A stretch of DNA of 64,000 nt from Stenotrophomonas maltophilia (GCA_009912235.1 WNDS01000004.1:62001-126000), one strand, 5' to 3'; counted from the stretch's first letter, positions 17,957 to 28,358 are shown. Notes: a model not told the origin generated them from the letters alone. Numbers and translations: made by a program.

Positions 17957-19438
17957 ATGCGCATGGCGGCAATGCAGGCGGCGGCGGACGACATGCTGTC
18001 GATCGGGATGCTGTCGATCGGAATGTTCTTCGATGGCACCCGCAACAACCTGCACAACCTGGCGCGGGCGCTGCCGGCCTCCACGCCAACCCCGCAACCG
18101 CGGCCGCCGCAGCTGCGCGCCGATGATGATTCGACCTACCAGAGCCGCCCGAGCAGCAGCCGCGACAACGGCGTGACCACCCTGGCGCGGCTGCAGATGC
18201 TGTACGCCGACAGCCGTCGTGGGGATGCCGGCGCGCCGTCGTTGTCGATCTACGTCGAAGGTGTGGGCACCCGCGATGGCCGGGACGACGACCTGATCGG
18301 CCTGGCCTTCGGCGTGGGGGCCAGCGGGGTTCGGGCCAAGGTCGAACGCGCCCTGCAGGAACTGCTGCCGGCGGCGCTGCGCGAACTGGCACAGCGCGCG
18401 CCGGCACCGCTGCGCGGGGTGCAGGTGGATCTGTTCGGGTATTCACGCGGCGCCGCCTCGGCGCGGGATGCGGCCAACCGGCTGCATGGCTGGGACAGCG
18501 CGCACTGGCATGCGCTGCTGACGGCGGCCGGCGTGCCCCTGCACCCCGAGTTCGCGGTCGCCACGCCGGCGCTGCGCTTCATCGGCCTGTTCGACACGGT
18601 GGTGGCGGTCAGCGCTGGCCGCGCCGACGAACAGCCACGGACCGCCCTGCCCCGCGGCATCGCAGGCACGGTGCTGCAGCTGGCTGCGCGCGATGAACAC
18701 CGCGAGCACTACCCGCTGACCACGGTGGAACCCGAGCATGAGCAGATCGCCCTGCCCGGCGTGCATGCCAACATCGGCGGCGGCTACGACCAGACCGTGG
18801 AAGGGCCCAAGCTGCTCAGCCGCCCGCTGCGTGCCGAACTGCGCGATGCCGGCATCGCCGGCTACAGCGTGCCACCGCTGGCCCTGCTGCAGGCCAGTGC
18901 GCCCTATGCCAGCGCGCAGGCCGATGCGCAGCGCTGGCGCGAACAGCTGGGGCTGGGCGAAGACGCGGTGTGGGTGGATATCTGGCACCAGTGGCAGCAG
19001 CAGCGTCGCGCCGGCAGCCGCAGCGTGCAGCTGACCCCAGTGCTGTATGTCACCGCGGCGGTGGTGCTGAAGCGACGCATCGACAACCGCTATGCGCTGA
19101 TTGCGCTGCGCCTGATGCAGCAGCGTGCCAGCGCGGCCGGGATGCCATGGGCGCGCCAGGCCGATGCTGTGCCGGACTGGGCGCTGCCGGCAGCACTGCA
19201 ACCGATCGCGCGCCGGCTGCTGGCCGGTACGCCACTCACCAGCGCGCAGGAAGCGCTGCTGCGGCGGCGCTATCTGATGCAGTCGGCGCACTGGAATTTC
19301 GATGCCCTGGGCGATACCGCGCTGACCTACGCCGCCGACGCTGGGGTGAGCGAACTGCCCTACCAGCCCGGGCCAGGGCTGTTCTACATCAACCGCCCGA
19401 CCGTGGATGGCAGGCGGGTCATCCTGCCGAACGCGTGA
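17957..19438 (+). CDS. DUF2235 / Tle1-like alpha/beta-hydrolase (possible type VI phospholipase effector)
   Basis: A 493-residue protein of the DUF2235 hydrolase family, which includes Tle1 phospholipase effectors of type VI secretion. The opening FDGTRNN (25-31) is the family signature. The nucleophile elbow GYSRG spans 161-165 (Ser163). A later H-x3-GGGYD block (270-278) can supply the acid. No signal peptide or transmembrane segment is evident, as expected for an effector. No vgrG, PAAR or immunity gene is adjacent, so it is an orphan; housekeeping lipid hydrolysis is an alternative. The start at 17957 has a G-rich ribosome site; 17963 is also possible. A cluster of REP-like repeats follows. 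Confidence 0.78.
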   Translation: MRMAAMQAAADDMLSIGMLSIGMFFDGTRNNLHNLARALPASTPTPQPRPPQLRADDDSTYQSRPSSSRDNGVTTLARLQMLYADSRRGDAGAPSLSIYVEGVGTRDGRDDDLIGLAFGVGASGVRAKVERALQELLPAALRELAQRAPAPLRGVQVDLFGYSRGAASARDAANRLHGWDSAHWHALLTAAGVPLHPEFAVATPALRFIGLFDTVVAVSAGRADEQPRTALPRGIAGTVLQLAARDEHREHYPLTTVEPEHEQIALPGVHANIGGGYDQTVEGPKLLSRPLRAELRDAGIAGYSVPPLALLQASAPYASAQADAQRWREQLGLGEDAVWVDIWHQWQQQRRAGSRSVQLTPVLYVTAAVVLKRRIDNRYALIALRLMQQRASAAGMPWARQADAVPDWALPAALQPIARRLLAGTPLTSAQEALLRRRYLMQSAHWNFDALGDTALTYAADAGVSELPYQPGPGLFYINRPTVDGRRVILPNA

Positions 19439-19443
19439 GGTGC

Positions 19444-19652
19444 ATCCACGCATGGCGTGGATCTACAAAAGCGCACCCCAGGATTCACATCGGTGCGTGG
19501 GGATCGTGATGCCCGCTTGCATCCACGCCGATGCGTGGGCATCGTGATGCCCACTTGCATCCACACCGATGCATGCGCACCGCATTGCGTCCACGGATCC
19601 CTGCCACGCGCGATACCGCTTTGCATCCTGTAGATCCACGCCATGCGTGGAT
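19444..19652. repeat. Cluster of SMAG-type palindromes and 38-bp direct repeats
   Basis: The cluster is bounded by ATCCACGCATGGCGTGGATCTAC (19444-19466) and the inverted GTAGATCCACGCCATGCGTGGAT (19630-19652). Between them lie imperfect tandem units of about 38 bases with the core ATCGTGATGCCC and TTGCATCCAC. The GTAG head and the convergent layout match Stenotrophomonas REP (SMAG) elements. It lies between two convergent genes. Confidence 0.75.
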
Positions 19653-19670
19653 GATGCCCGCCGGCATGGC

Positions 19671-20531
19671 TCAGCCGGCCTGTTCGACCAGGTTGGCCAG
19701 CTCGTCGGCATCGAAACCGGCCAGCAGGCGTGCTTCCATGTTGAACGGCCCGTGCAGGTAGCCGCCGGCATATTCCAGCAGCAGCGCCTTGAAGCGTGCG
19801 CGCGGCTCCACGCCGGCGCGGTCGCAGTACCAGCGGTACCAGCGCGAACCGGCGGCCACGTGCGCCACTTCCTCGCGCAGGATCACCTCCAGCACGTCGG
19901 CGGTCTGCTCATCGCCGCAGGCCCGCAGCTTGTCGATCATGCCCGGGTTCACATCCAGCCCGCGCGCTTCCAGCACGCGCGGCACCAGCGCCATGCGTGC
20001 CAGGCCGTCATGCGCGGTCTTCTCGCACATTTCCCACAGGCCGTTGTGCGCGGGGAAATCCCCGTAGTCGTGGCCATGGGCCTGCACCCGCTCACGCAGC
20101 AGCAGGAAGTGCCGCGACTCATCGTCGGCGCAGCTGATCCAGTCGGCCAGGAACGCCGCCGGCAGCCCGCTGAAACGGTAGACCGCATCCCAGGCCAGGT
20201 CGATGGCGTTGAGTTCGATGTGGGCGATGGCGTGGATGAAGCCGGCGCGGCCCTGCACGCTGCCCAGCTTGCGCCGCGGCACCTCACGCGGGTGCACCAG
20301 CACCAGCTGCGGCGGCCGGCCCGGCATGCGGATGGGCTCGGGCGGCGGCGCGTCCACCGCCACCTTCAGGCGGCCGGCGCGGAACGCGGCCGCGTAGGCC
20401 TGGGTCAGGGCGACCTTGCGCAGCGGGTCCGGCTCGGCCAGGCACTGCTGCGCAGCCCGCAGCAGGTCCCCGCCGACGTCCGGCACCGCCGGCAGCGCAC
20501 TACCCTCAGGCACGGCGCTTGTGCTTGGCAT
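19671..20531 (-). CDS. DUF455 ferritin-like domain protein
   Basis: A 286-residue protein of the DUF455 family, which has a ferritin-like four-helix fold. Candidate metal ligands are the E and H residues in [37 protein letters not shown] and [15 protein letters not shown]. The biochemical role is unknown; relatives are sometimes annotated as tRNA-modifying or rhamnan-related, without proof. Its start overlaps the end of purF by 26 bases, so it is translated from the purF message. Confidence 0.85.
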   Translation of the reverse strand: MPSTSAVPEGSALPAVPDVGGDLLRAAQQCLAEPDPLRKVALTQAYAAAFRAGRLKVAVDAPPPEPIRMPGRPPQLVLVHPREVPRRKLGSVQGRAGFIHAIAHIELNAIDLAWDAVYRFSGLPAAFLADWISCADDESRHFLLLRERVQAHGHDYGDFPAHNGLWEMCEKTAHDGLARMALVPRVLEARGLDVNPGMIDKLRACGDEQTADVLEVILREEVAHVAAGSRWYRWYCDRAGVEPRARFKALLLEYAGGYLHGPFNMEARLLAGFDADELANLVEQAG

Positions 20532-21972
20532 CGTCCGAACGCAGCTGCTGGATGCGCTCGAAGTAGCCCGGCTCGATACCCGTCGGGTAGTGGCCGTTGA
20601 AGCAGGACGAATCGAAGTTGCGCAGCGCGGGGTTGCCCTCGCTCACCGCCGCTTCCATGTCCTCGATGTCCTGGTAGATCAGCCAGTCGCAGCCGAGGTG
20701 GGCTTCGATCTCTTCCACGCTGCGGTTGTGCGCGACCAGTTCCTCGGCCGCCGGCATGTCGATGCCGTAGATGTTGGGGAAGCGCACCGGCGGCGCGGCG
20801 CTGGCCAGGTAGACCTTGCGTGCGCCTGCGTCGCGGGCCATCTGCACGATCTGCTGGCTGGTGGTGCCGCGCACGATCGAATCGTCCACCAGCAGCACCA
20901 CGCGGTTGCGGAACTCCAGGTGGATCGGGTTGAGCTTGCGGCGCACCGACTTCACCCGCTCACCCTGCCCCGGCATGATGAAGGTGCGGCCGATGTAGCG
21001 GTTCTTGATGAAGCCTTCGCGGTACTTCACGCCGAGCACGTTGGAGATTTCCAGCGCGGCGTCGCGCGAGGTGTCCGGGATCGGGATGATGGTGTCGATA
21101 TCGTGGTCCGGGCGCAGGCGCAGGATCTTCTCGCCCAGCTTGATGCCCATGCGCATGCGCGCCTTGTGCACCGACACGTTGTCGATCATCGAATCGGGGC
21201 GTGCGAAGTACACGTACTCGAAGATGCACGGGGTGTGTTCGGCCGGCTCGGCGCAGATTTCCGAGAACAGCTCGCCGCGGGCGGTGATCACCAGCGCCTC
21301 GCCCGGCTGCACGTCACGCACGCGCTGGAAGCCCAGCACGTCCAGCGCGGAGGATTCGGAGGCCACGATGTACTCATCGCCTTCGGCGTGGCTGCGCTTG
21401 CCCAGCACCAGCGGGCGGATGCCATGCGGGTCGCGGAAGGCGACCAGGCCCAGGCCAAGCACCACGCTGACCACCGCATAGCCACCCTTGCAGCGGCGGT
21501 GCACGCCGGCCACGGCACGGATGGCCGCTTCCGGGCTGAGCTGGCGCTGCTGTTCCAGTTCGTAGGCGAACACGTTCAGCAGCACTTCGCTGTCCGAGTC
21601 GGTGTTGACGTTGCGGCGGTCCTGCTCGAACACCTGCTGGCGCAGCGCCTCGGTGTTGATCAGGTTGCCGTTGTGGGCCAGCGCGATGCTGTAGGGCGAA
21701 TTGACGTAGAACGGCTGCGCCTCGTCCATGCCTTCCGAACCGGCAGTCGGGTAACGCACGTGGGCGATGCCGATGTTGCCTTCCAGGGTGGACATGGTGC
21801 GTGCATCGAACACGTCGCGGACCAGGCCGATGGCCTTCTGTACCCGCAGGCGGCTGCCGTTGGCGGTGGCGATGCCTGCCGCGTCCTGGCCGCGATGCTG
21901 GAGGACGGTCAAGCCGTCATACAACTGCCCGGCGACGTTCTGGTTGCCGACGATTCCGACGATGCCACACAT
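20506..21972 (-). CDS. purF: Amidophosphoribosyltransferase PurF
   Basis: Catalyses the first step of purine synthesis: PRPP plus glutamine to phosphoribosylamine. It has 488 residues. Processing would expose the nucleophile Cys2 of MCGIVGIVG. The class II amidotransferase half includes [15 protein letters not shown] and LAHNGNLIN. The phosphoribosyltransferase half has the PRPP loop [15 protein letters not shown] and [13 protein letters not shown]. The start at 21972 is fixed by the Cys2 requirement. Downstream of cvpA on the same strand, as in many proteobacteria. Confidence 0.97.
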   Translation of the reverse strand: MCGIVGIVGNQNVAGQLYDGLTVLQHRGQDAAGIATANGSRLRVQKAIGLVRDVFDARTMSTLEGNIGIAHVRYPTAGSEGMDEAQPFYVNSPYSIALAHNGNLINTEALRQQVFEQDRRNVNTDSDSEVLLNVFAYELEQQRQLSPEAAIRAVAGVHRRCKGGYAVVSVVLGLGLVAFRDPHGIRPLVLGKRSHAEGDEYIVASESSALDVLGFQRVRDVQPGEALVITARGELFSEICAEPAEHTPCIFEYVYFARPDSMIDNVSVHKARMRMGIKLGEKILRLRPDHDIDTIIPIPDTSRDAALEISNVLGVKYREGFIKNRYIGRTFIMPGQGERVKSVRRKLNPIHLEFRNRVVLLVDDSIVRGTTSQQIVQMARDAGARKVYLASAAPPVRFPNIYGIDMPAAEELVAHNRSVEEIEAHLGCDWLIYQDIEDMEAAVSEGNPALRNFDSSCFNGHYPTGIEPGYFERIQQLRSDDAKHKRRA

Positions 21973-22003
21973 GGTGCGAGGTCTCCGCTGGGCGTGCGCC
22001 CAG

Positions 22004-22759
22004 TTACAGGGAAGGTGGCCGTGCCTGGCCCGGGGTGCCACCCCGTGACGGGGCCGGCGGTGCCGGACGCTCTGGCGCCGGCTCGATGTTGCGGGGCAGT
22101 GGGGAGGCCGCGCCGGGCTCCTGTTCCGCGGACTGCAGCCATCTGCTGCCCGCCACCACCGTGGTGAGGACGCCATTATCGCCTGTCGCCGCCGGCTTGC
22201 CCAACACCTGTGTTGCAGATGGGGCACTTTCCTGCAGGGGCAAGGGCAGCACCTGTGGCAGCAGGCCGTCCAGCGGCAGCGCATCAGGCAGCAGTTCATC
22301 CAGCTGCGGCAGCTGGGCCTGCATCCAGCCCACCGCCGGCTGCAGCGCCGGCCGCAGCTGCGACTGCTGCCAGGCCGGCTCGCCCGGCAGCGCGGTGAAA
22401 CCGGCCAGCAGCAGCACGATGCAGGCGATGAACACGCCGCGCACCAGGCCCAGCGCGCCGCCCAGCATGCGGTCGACACCCCCGAGCAGGCTCAGCTTCA
22501 CGGCTGCCTTCAGCAGCAGGCCGGCCATGCCCACGGCAATCATGGTCACCACGAACACGCCCAGGTAACCGGCCAGGTAGTGGCCACTGCCGGGCAGTGC
22601 GGGCGAGGCCAGCGCATGCGCGGCCTGGTTGCCGAAGGTGAAGGCGGCCCAGCCGGCCAGCAGCCACGCCAGCAGGCCGACCACGGTGCCGATGAAGCCA
22701 CGGACCAGGCCGAACAGCACGGACGCGCCGATCAGCACGCCCAGCACGAGATCGATCAT
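22004..22759 (-). CDS. cvpA: CvpA family inner membrane protein
   Basis: A 251-residue membrane protein. The first part ([40 protein letters not shown]) and three later hydrophobic stretches form the CvpA core of four helices. A proline- and alanine-rich cytoplasmic tail follows (to [15 protein letters not shown]). In enterobacteria CvpA is needed for colicin V production and envelope stress tolerance. It lies 31 bases upstream of purF in the classic cvpA-purF pair. Confidence 0.92.
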   Translation of the reverse strand: MIDLVLGVLIGASVLFGLVRGFIGTVVGLLAWLLAGWAAFTFGNQAAHALASPALPGSGHYLAGYLGVFVVTMIAVGMAGLLLKAAVKLSLLGGVDRMLGGALGLVRGVFIACIVLLLAGFTALPGEPAWQQSQLRPALQPAVGWMQAQLPQLDELLPDALPLDGLLPQVLPLPLQESAPSATQVLGKPAATGDNGVLTTVVAGSRWLQSAEQEPGAASPLPRNIEPAPERPAPPAPSRGGTPGQARPPSL

Positions 22760-22796
22760 GCGCCGCGCTCCCGATGGCAGCGGCGCGGCACGCCGG

Positions 22797-23810
22797 TCAC
22801 GGGTGCGGGCGCACCATGCCGGCCACGCCGACCTTGGCGGCAACCTGTGCCTTCAGCTGCTCGGCCTCGGCACGGCTGGCCGCCGGTCCTACGCGCACGC
22901 GGTGCAGGGTGCCCTTTTCGGTGCGCACCTGTTCGACGAACGCGCTGAAACCGGCGCCACGCACCTTGTCACGCAGGGCATCGGCATCGCTGGCCTGGCC
23001 GAACGCACCCAGCTGCACGGCAAAGCCGGTGCCACTGGCTGCCGGTGCCGCCGGCGGCGTGACCGGCTTGGTCTGCGCCGCGGCGTCCGGCTTGGCGGCC
23101 GGCTTGGCCGCATCCGGCTTCGGCTCGGGCTTGGCGGCGGGCTTGGGCTCAGGCTTCGGCTCGGGCTTGGTCGGCAGGGTCACGGTCGGCAGGGTTTCGC
23201 TGTGCACCGGGTTGGCGGTGGCGGCCGGCGTGGTGGCCGGGGCTGCCGTCGAGGCCGCCGGGGCAGCGCTGACAGCGGCCGGTGCCGCATCCAGGGTGAT
23301 CACTTCAGCCTTCACATCGGCGCGCACCTTCACGGCCTGCAGGCGCGCGGCCTCGGCCTGGGCACGGTCCGGGTACGGGCCAACGCGCACGCGCCACGCC
23401 GCACGGCCATTGATCGTGGCCGTTTCGGTGAAGCCGGGCAGCTGCGAGCGCTTCAGGTAGGCAATGACCGCATCGGCATCGGCCTGGCTGCCGTAGGCGC
23501 CGAAGGTCACCGCGTAGTTGCCTGCGGCCACGGCCGGCGAGGTGTCCACGGTCGGCGGCGTGGCCGGCGCGGTTTCCTTGATCGGTGCGGCCTGCCCGCT
23601 CTGCAGGCCGGTCGCGCCACCAGCCGGGGCGACCAGCGGCAGTTCACGGGTTTCAAAGTCACCTTCGGCCAGCGCCTGCGGTGCCTTGATCGGCACGCTG
23701 GCGACGCCGCTGTCCGGGGCAGGCCCCTTGACCAGCATGGGCAGGAAGATCACGGCCAATGCCACCAGGACGATGGCACCAATCAGACGCTGTTTCAGAG
23801 GGGTATCCAC
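22797..23810 (-). CDS. SPOR-domain inner membrane protein (DedD-like)
   Basis: A 337-residue bitopic protein. One membrane helix lies near the N-terminus (RLIGAIVLVALAVIFLPML). A long periplasmic linker rich in PKPEPKPAAKPEPK-type repeats separates two SPOR domains: one at about 95-165 (YAVTFGAYGSQADADAVIAYL) and one at about 260-337 (FAVQLGAFGQASDADALRDKV). SPOR domains bind denuded septal glycan, so the protein should localise to the division site. Most family members have one SPOR domain; two are found in Xanthomonadaceae relatives. It sits between folC and cvpA, the usual dedD neighbourhood. Confidence 0.9.
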   Translation of the reverse strand: MDTPLKQRLIGAIVLVALAVIFLPMLVKGPAPDSGVASVPIKAPQALAEGDFETRELPLVAPAGGATGLQSGQAAPIKETAPATPPTVDTSPAVAAGNYAVTFGAYGSQADADAVIAYLKRSQLPGFTETATINGRAAWRVRVGPYPDRAQAEAARLQAVKVRADVKAEVITLDAAPAAVSAAPAASTAAPATTPAATANPVHSETLPTVTLPTKPEPKPEPKPAAKPEPKPDAAKPAAKPDAAAQTKPVTPPAAPAASGTGFAVQLGAFGQASDADALRDKVRGAGFSAFVEQVRTEKGTLHRVRVGPAASRAEAEQLKAQVAAKVGVAGMVRPHP

Positions 23811-23890
23811 GTGAGGCAGGCGACAGGCTGGAGATGCACCCGATTATACGGGCGCGGAACGGAAGGGCGTCGGAACTGGCTGAACGCCGG

Positions 23891-25159
23891 TCAGGCGCCC
23901 TGCAGCAGGTGCAGGGCCGCGGCGGCGGTATGGAACGAGCCGAACACCAGCACGCGGTCACCCGGGCGGGCCTGTGCCAGCGTTGCTGCCAGTGCCTGTT
24001 CCACATCCAGGTACTGCTCACCGGCAGCCGCATCGGTACCGGCCAGGCGCTGCGCCAGCTCGGCGGCGCTCTGCGCGCGCGGCCCTTCCAGGCCGGCCAG
24101 CGCCCACTGCGCGACAACCTCCTGCAGGGCCTGCACCACGCCCGCCGCATCCTTGTCCTGCAGCGCGGCGTACACCGCCAGCGTACGGCCCGGCACGGCA
24201 TCGGCCTGCAGCGAGCGCGCCAGCTGGGTGGCCGCCTGCGGGTTGTGGCCCACATCCACGCGCACCTGCACGCCGTCGCGTTCGAAGGCCTGCATGCGGC
24301 CGGCAATACGCGCCTCGGCTACGCCCGCGGCCCAGGCCGCACGCGGCACCGGGCGGTCCAGCGCGCGCAGCGCGGCGATGGCGGCGCCGGCGTTGGCCAG
24401 CTGGATCGGACCGGACAGCGCCGGCATCGGCAGCTCCATGCGCAGGCCGACATCGCGCCAGCACCAGTGCTGGGCGTCGACCGGTTCGTAGAAATAATCA
24501 CTGCCGCCACGGATCGCGTTGGCGCCCAGCAGGTAGGCGCGGCGCAGCACGCTGGACGGCGGGTCGGTCTCGCCGAGGATCACCGGCTTCCAGCCACGGA
24601 TGATGCCGGCCTTCTCCGCACCGATCTCCTCGCGGTCGTTGCCCAGCCACTCGGCGTGGTCGATGTCCACGGTAGTGATGACCGCCACGTCCGGGTCGAC
24701 GATGTTGACCGCATCCAGCCGCCCGCCCAGCCCGACTTCCAGCACCGCCAGGTCCAGCCCGGCCTGTGCGAACAGGTACAGGGCCGCCAGCGTGCCGTAT
24801 TCGAAATAGGTCAGCGTGGTCTCGCCGCGCGCGGCGTCCACCGCCTGGAACGCAGCCACCAGTGCGGCATCGTCGACGTCCTGGCCATCAATGCGCACGC
24901 GCTCGTTGTAACGCAGCAGGTGCGGGGAGGTGTAGGCGCCCACCTTCCAGCCCGCGGCACGACCGATCGCCTCGATGAAGGCCACGGTGGAGCCCTTGCC
25001 GTTGGTGCCGCCGACGGTGATGGTGTGCTCGGCCGGCTGGGCCAGCCCCAGTGCGTCGGCCACCGCGCGCACGCGGTCCAGGCCCATGTCGATGGTCGCC
25101 GGGTGCTGGCGTTCGATGTAGGTCAGCCAATCGGCCAGGGTGGTCGGGGTGTTCGTCAC
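23891..25159 (-). CDS. folC: Folylpolyglutamate synthase / dihydrofolate synthase
   Basis: Adds glutamate to dihydropteroate and to folates in the cytoplasm. With the GTG start at 25159 the product is 422 residues, the usual size. Conserved elements are the ATP loop VGGTNGKGSTVAFIEAI (about 50-66), the TSPHLLRYNERVRIDG segment, LEVGLGGRLDAVN and the C-terminal Mur ligase-like domain (VRVDVGHNPQAA). An upstream ATG at 25234 would overlap the phosphatase gene and adds a non-conserved leader, so GTG is preferred. Confidence 0.93.
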   Translation of the reverse strand: MTNTPTTLADWLTYIERQHPATIDMGLDRVRAVADALGLAQPAEHTITVGGTNGKGSTVAFIEAIGRAAGWKVGAYTSPHLLRYNERVRIDGQDVDDAALVAAFQAVDAARGETTLTYFEYGTLAALYLFAQAGLDLAVLEVGLGGRLDAVNIVDPDVAVITTVDIDHAEWLGNDREEIGAEKAGIIRGWKPVILGETDPPSSVLRRAYLLGANAIRGGSDYFYEPVDAQHWCWRDVGLRMELPMPALSGPIQLANAGAAIAALRALDRPVPRAAWAAGVAEARIAGRMQAFERDGVQVRVDVGHNPQAATQLARSLQADAVPGRTLAVYAALQDKDAAGVVQALQEVVAQWALAGLEGPRAQSAAELAQRLAGTDAAAGEQYLDVEQALAATLAQARPGDRVLVFGSFHTAAAALHLLQGA

Positions 25160-25208
25160 GGCAGGGGGTTCCAGCAGGGGACTACGGCAGGTACGGAAAG
25201 GCGGTGGA

Positions 25209-25853
25209 TCAGAGCGCGTGGTGCTTGGCTTCACCGAAGAACGGGGTGTGGTGCGCGCAGTCGTTCAGGCGCACCACTTCCAGGTGGTCGAGGTCGGGCC
25301 CTTCCAGCAGGTTCAGCGTGGTCGGCGCCTGGCGGAAGGTCCACAGGCGGGAAATCGGCAAGCCCAGCACCTTGCACAGGATCACGCGGTTGACCGCATC
25401 GTGGGCCGCCACCAGCAGCGTGTCGTGTTCGCCAAGGCTTTCGGCGGCGCGGGCCAGGCCGCGCCAGCTGCGCTCGAGCACCAGCCGCAGCGATTCACCG
25501 CCGGGCATTAGCACGGTATCGGACTCCTCGCGCCAGGCCTTCAGCCGCGAGGGGTCCTTTTCATTGATCTCGCTGGCCAGCAGGCCTTCCCACTCACCGT
25601 GGGCGATTTCCTGCAGCTCCGGCTCGGTCAGCAGCATCTGCGCACGACCGGCGCCAAGGGCCAGCTGGGCGGTGCGCTGCGCGCGCGACAGCGGCGAGGC
25701 CGCCGCACGGGTGATGTCCACCGAGGCCAGGCGCTCGCCCAGCGCCTGCGCCTGGGCTTCACCGATGGGCGAAAGGGGAATGTCGATCTGGCTCTGGTAG
25801 CGGCCTTCGGCGTTCCACGGGGTTTCACCGTGGCGGGCAAGCAGGATGCGCAT
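25209..25853 (-). CDS. Histidine phosphatase family protein (phosphoglycerate mutase-like)
   Basis: A 214-residue branch 1 histidine phosphatase. The catalytic RHGET lies at residues 8-12 (LLARHGETPWNAEGRYQSQIDIPLS). The paired second histidine is in LLVAAHDAVNRVILC (about 150). The acid EIAHGEWEGL is typical of broad-specificity phosphatases such as GpmB and CobC. The substrate is unknown. Same strand as folC and probably co-transcribed with it. Confidence 0.88.
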   Translation of the reverse strand: MRILLARHGETPWNAEGRYQSQIDIPLSPIGEAQAQALGERLASVDITRAAASPLSRAQRTAQLALGAGRAQMLLTEPELQEIAHGEWEGLLASEINEKDPSRLKAWREESDTVLMPGGESLRLVLERSWRGLARAAESLGEHDTLLVAAHDAVNRVILCKVLGLPISRLWTFRQAPTTLNLLEGPDLDHLEVVRLNDCAHHTPFFGEAKHHAL

Positions 25854-25964
25854 GCGAACGAGGGTTCCTTGGGGGGGGGAGGAAAGGCCCGCGTTCGTTC
25901 ACATCCTGTGAAGCACGCGGAACAGGGATGATACCTGTTCGGCGCACCGGGCCGGATGGCCCAA

Positions 25965-25997
25965 GAAAAAACCCCGCGACGGGCGTCGCGGGGTTTC
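25965..25997 (-). terminator. Intrinsic terminator of the S46 peptidase gene
   Basis: On the minus strand, an 11-bp stem (AACCCCGCGAC / GTCGCGGGGTT) is followed by a T-run. Confidence 0.85.
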
Positions 25998-26015
25998 GGC
26001 ATTACAGGCGGATTC

Positions 26016-26038
26016 CGCCGGGCGCGGCCCGGCGCTAC
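26016..26038 (-). repeat. SMAG-type GTAG palindrome
   Basis: On the minus strand it reads GTAGCGCCGGGCCGCGCCCGGCG, a GTAG head with a GC stem. Confidence 0.8.
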
Positions 26039-26051
26039 CACCGCAACCGGT

Positions 26052-28214
26052 TTACTTGGCCAGGTTCAGTTCCTTCAGCAGCTGCGGCGCCGGCGCCACT
26101 TCCTGCATGATCCACTGCATGTAGCGGCTATCCACGGCGATCATGCGGGTCATCACCGGGTCGAACACCCAGTTGGAGCTGACCGATTCCCAGTTGCCGT
26201 CGAAGGCCAGGCCGACCAGCTTGCCGTGCGCGTCCAGCACCGGCGAACCGGAGTTGCCGCCGGTGATGTCCAGGTTGGACAGGAAGTTCACCGGCACCGA
26301 ACCGATGCGCTTGTCTTCCAGGCCGCCGTAACGCTTGGCCTTGACCGCATCGAGCAGGGCCTTGGGCGAATCGAACGGGTCTTCGCCGGTTTCCTTGGCG
26401 GCCACGCCTTCCAGGGTGGTGAACGGGGTGTACTTCACGCCGTCCTTGCCATAGCCCATGACGTTGCCGAAGGTGATGCGCAGCGACAGGTTGGCGTCGG
26501 GGTAGACAAACTCGCCCTGGCTCTTCTTGTAGTCGGCCACGGCCTGCAGGTACACCGGGCGCGCGGTCAGCGATTCACCTTCGCGGATCTTGCGCTGCTC
26601 TTCCTGCTTCAGCAGTGCCGGCATGGCGGCCACGGCGTACTGGATGGCCGGGTCGTTGCTGGCTTCGAAGGCGGCGCGGTCGGCCTTGAACCACTTCAGG
26701 CGTGCGTCCAGGCTGCCCAGTTCGGTGCCCGACAGCTTGCCCACCAGCGACTTCACGGCGGCCTCATTGCTGCCACCCAGCCAGGTGTTCAGCACGGCAT
26801 TGTCACGCTGCGCGGCCGGCAGGGCCACGTACTGGTCCAGCCAGTAGGTCTGCAGCTGCTAGTCCATCTTCGCCACGTAGCGGCGGTCCATCTGCTTCAG
26901 GCTGCCTTCGATGGTGGTCAGGTCGCGGTCCTGGTAGCCGGCCTCGCGCTGTGCGTCCGGCTTGGTGCGCTCGATCGACACGCGGTACAGGGAAATGGCC
27001 GCGTTCACCGCCGAGGTGTTGTTGAACTGGTTGACGAACAGGTCACGCTCGCGGGTGGCCTTGCTGGTGTCCAGGTGCTTAAGCAGCTGCGCGTGCGCGG
27101 CCAGCGCCGGCTTGCCGGCAGCGCCTTCCTTCTTCAGCCACGCCAGCACGGCAGCCTCTTCGGCCTGCTTCTGGCCGGCTGCATCGATGCGCTTGAAGCC
27201 TTCCAGCTGGCCCAGGTAGTTCTTGGCCACGTTGTTCATGCTGGCCGCGGTGGCGGCGTACTTCACCTTGATGTCGGCGTCGGCCTTGCCAGCGTTGGCG
27301 ATCAGCTTCAGCACCGCGTTGTAGTGGGCGGCGATGGTCGGGTAGGTGAAGCTGGCGGTCTCGTTGAACTCACCGGCCAGCGCATAGCGGTTGGTGCGGC
27401 CCGGGTAGCCGGCCACCATCACGAAGTCGTCGGCGCCGAGCGGCTGGTCGGCGAACTTCAGGAAGTGCTTGGGCTGGTAGGGCACGTTGTCGGCCGAGAA
27501 CGCCGCCGGCTTGCCGTCCTTGCCCACGTAGGCGCGGTAGAACGAGAAATCGCCGGTGTGGCGCGGCCACATCCAGTTGTCGATGTCGCCGCCGAACTTG
27601 CCGACGCTGCCCGGGGGCGCGTAGACCAGGCGCACGTCCTTGATTTCCAGGTTGCGGAACAGGCGGTAGGTGTTGCCGCCGCTGAACGAGTACAGGCGGC
27701 AGCGGAAGCCGGCGTCGGCTTCACAGGCGGGCACCTGAGCCTTGTCGAAGGCATCCAGCGCGCGGCTGCGGGCCAGCGGGTCCTTGCCGGCGGCGGCGAT
27801 GGCGGCCTTGGCCTGGGCAGTCACGTCGGTGATCTGGTCCAGCACGAACACGCGCGCGTTCGGGCTGGCGCTGAGTTCGTCGCTGAGCTTGGGCGCGTTG
27901 AAGCCGTCCTTGATCAGGTTCTTCTCGGCGGTCGAGTTCAGCTGGATGGCGCCGTAGGCGCAGTGGTGGTTGGTCACCACCAGGCCCTGCGGGGACACGA
28001 AGCTGGCGGTGCAGCCACCCAGCGCAACGACCGCGCCCATCGGGTCGCCGGTCAGGTCGGCCAGCTGCTGCGGGGACAGCTTCAGGCCGGCCTTCTGCAG
28101 CGGGCCGGCGATTTCCGGCAGCTGCTGCGGCACCCACATGCCTTCGGCGGCATGGGCGACCTGGACCAGCCCCAGGCTGGCGACGACGGAAAACGCAAGA
28201 ATGTGCGAGCGCAT
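26052..28214 (-). pseudogene. S46 dipeptidyl-peptidase, DPP7/DAP BII type, one internal stop
   Basis: A periplasmic serine exopeptidase that removes dipeptides from peptide N-termini. The start at 28214 gives a signal peptide ending VAHA. The full frame is 720 codons plus stop, the family size. Catalytic histidine lies in TNHHC (83-84) and the serine in GGNSGSP at residue 657, the number known for DAP BII. Residue 673 is Gly (AFDGNWES), as in DPP7, which prefers hydrophobic P1; DPP11 has Arg there. A TAG at 26859-26861 (codon 452, between KMD and QLQTYW) cuts the frame, leaving the product without its serine. The downstream part is intact. Tyrosine is likely at that site, but a search was not possible. 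Note the A-rich terminator after the gene. Confidence 0.85.
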
Positions 28215-28358
28215 GGAGCTGCCCTGTGTGGATGGAACCTTTGATCATAGTTGCCCCCCTGCCCCGGCGGGAAACCCCGGAAGTCATGGGCCGGGCGTAT
28301 GGTCCCTCCCGGCAGCCCATGGCACAGTGCCCTGACATGCCATCGAGCTGACTGGGGG

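Noticed and set aside
19444..19652. CRISPR array
   Set aside because: Units are imperfect, few, palindromic, and lack unique spacers; no cas genes are near.
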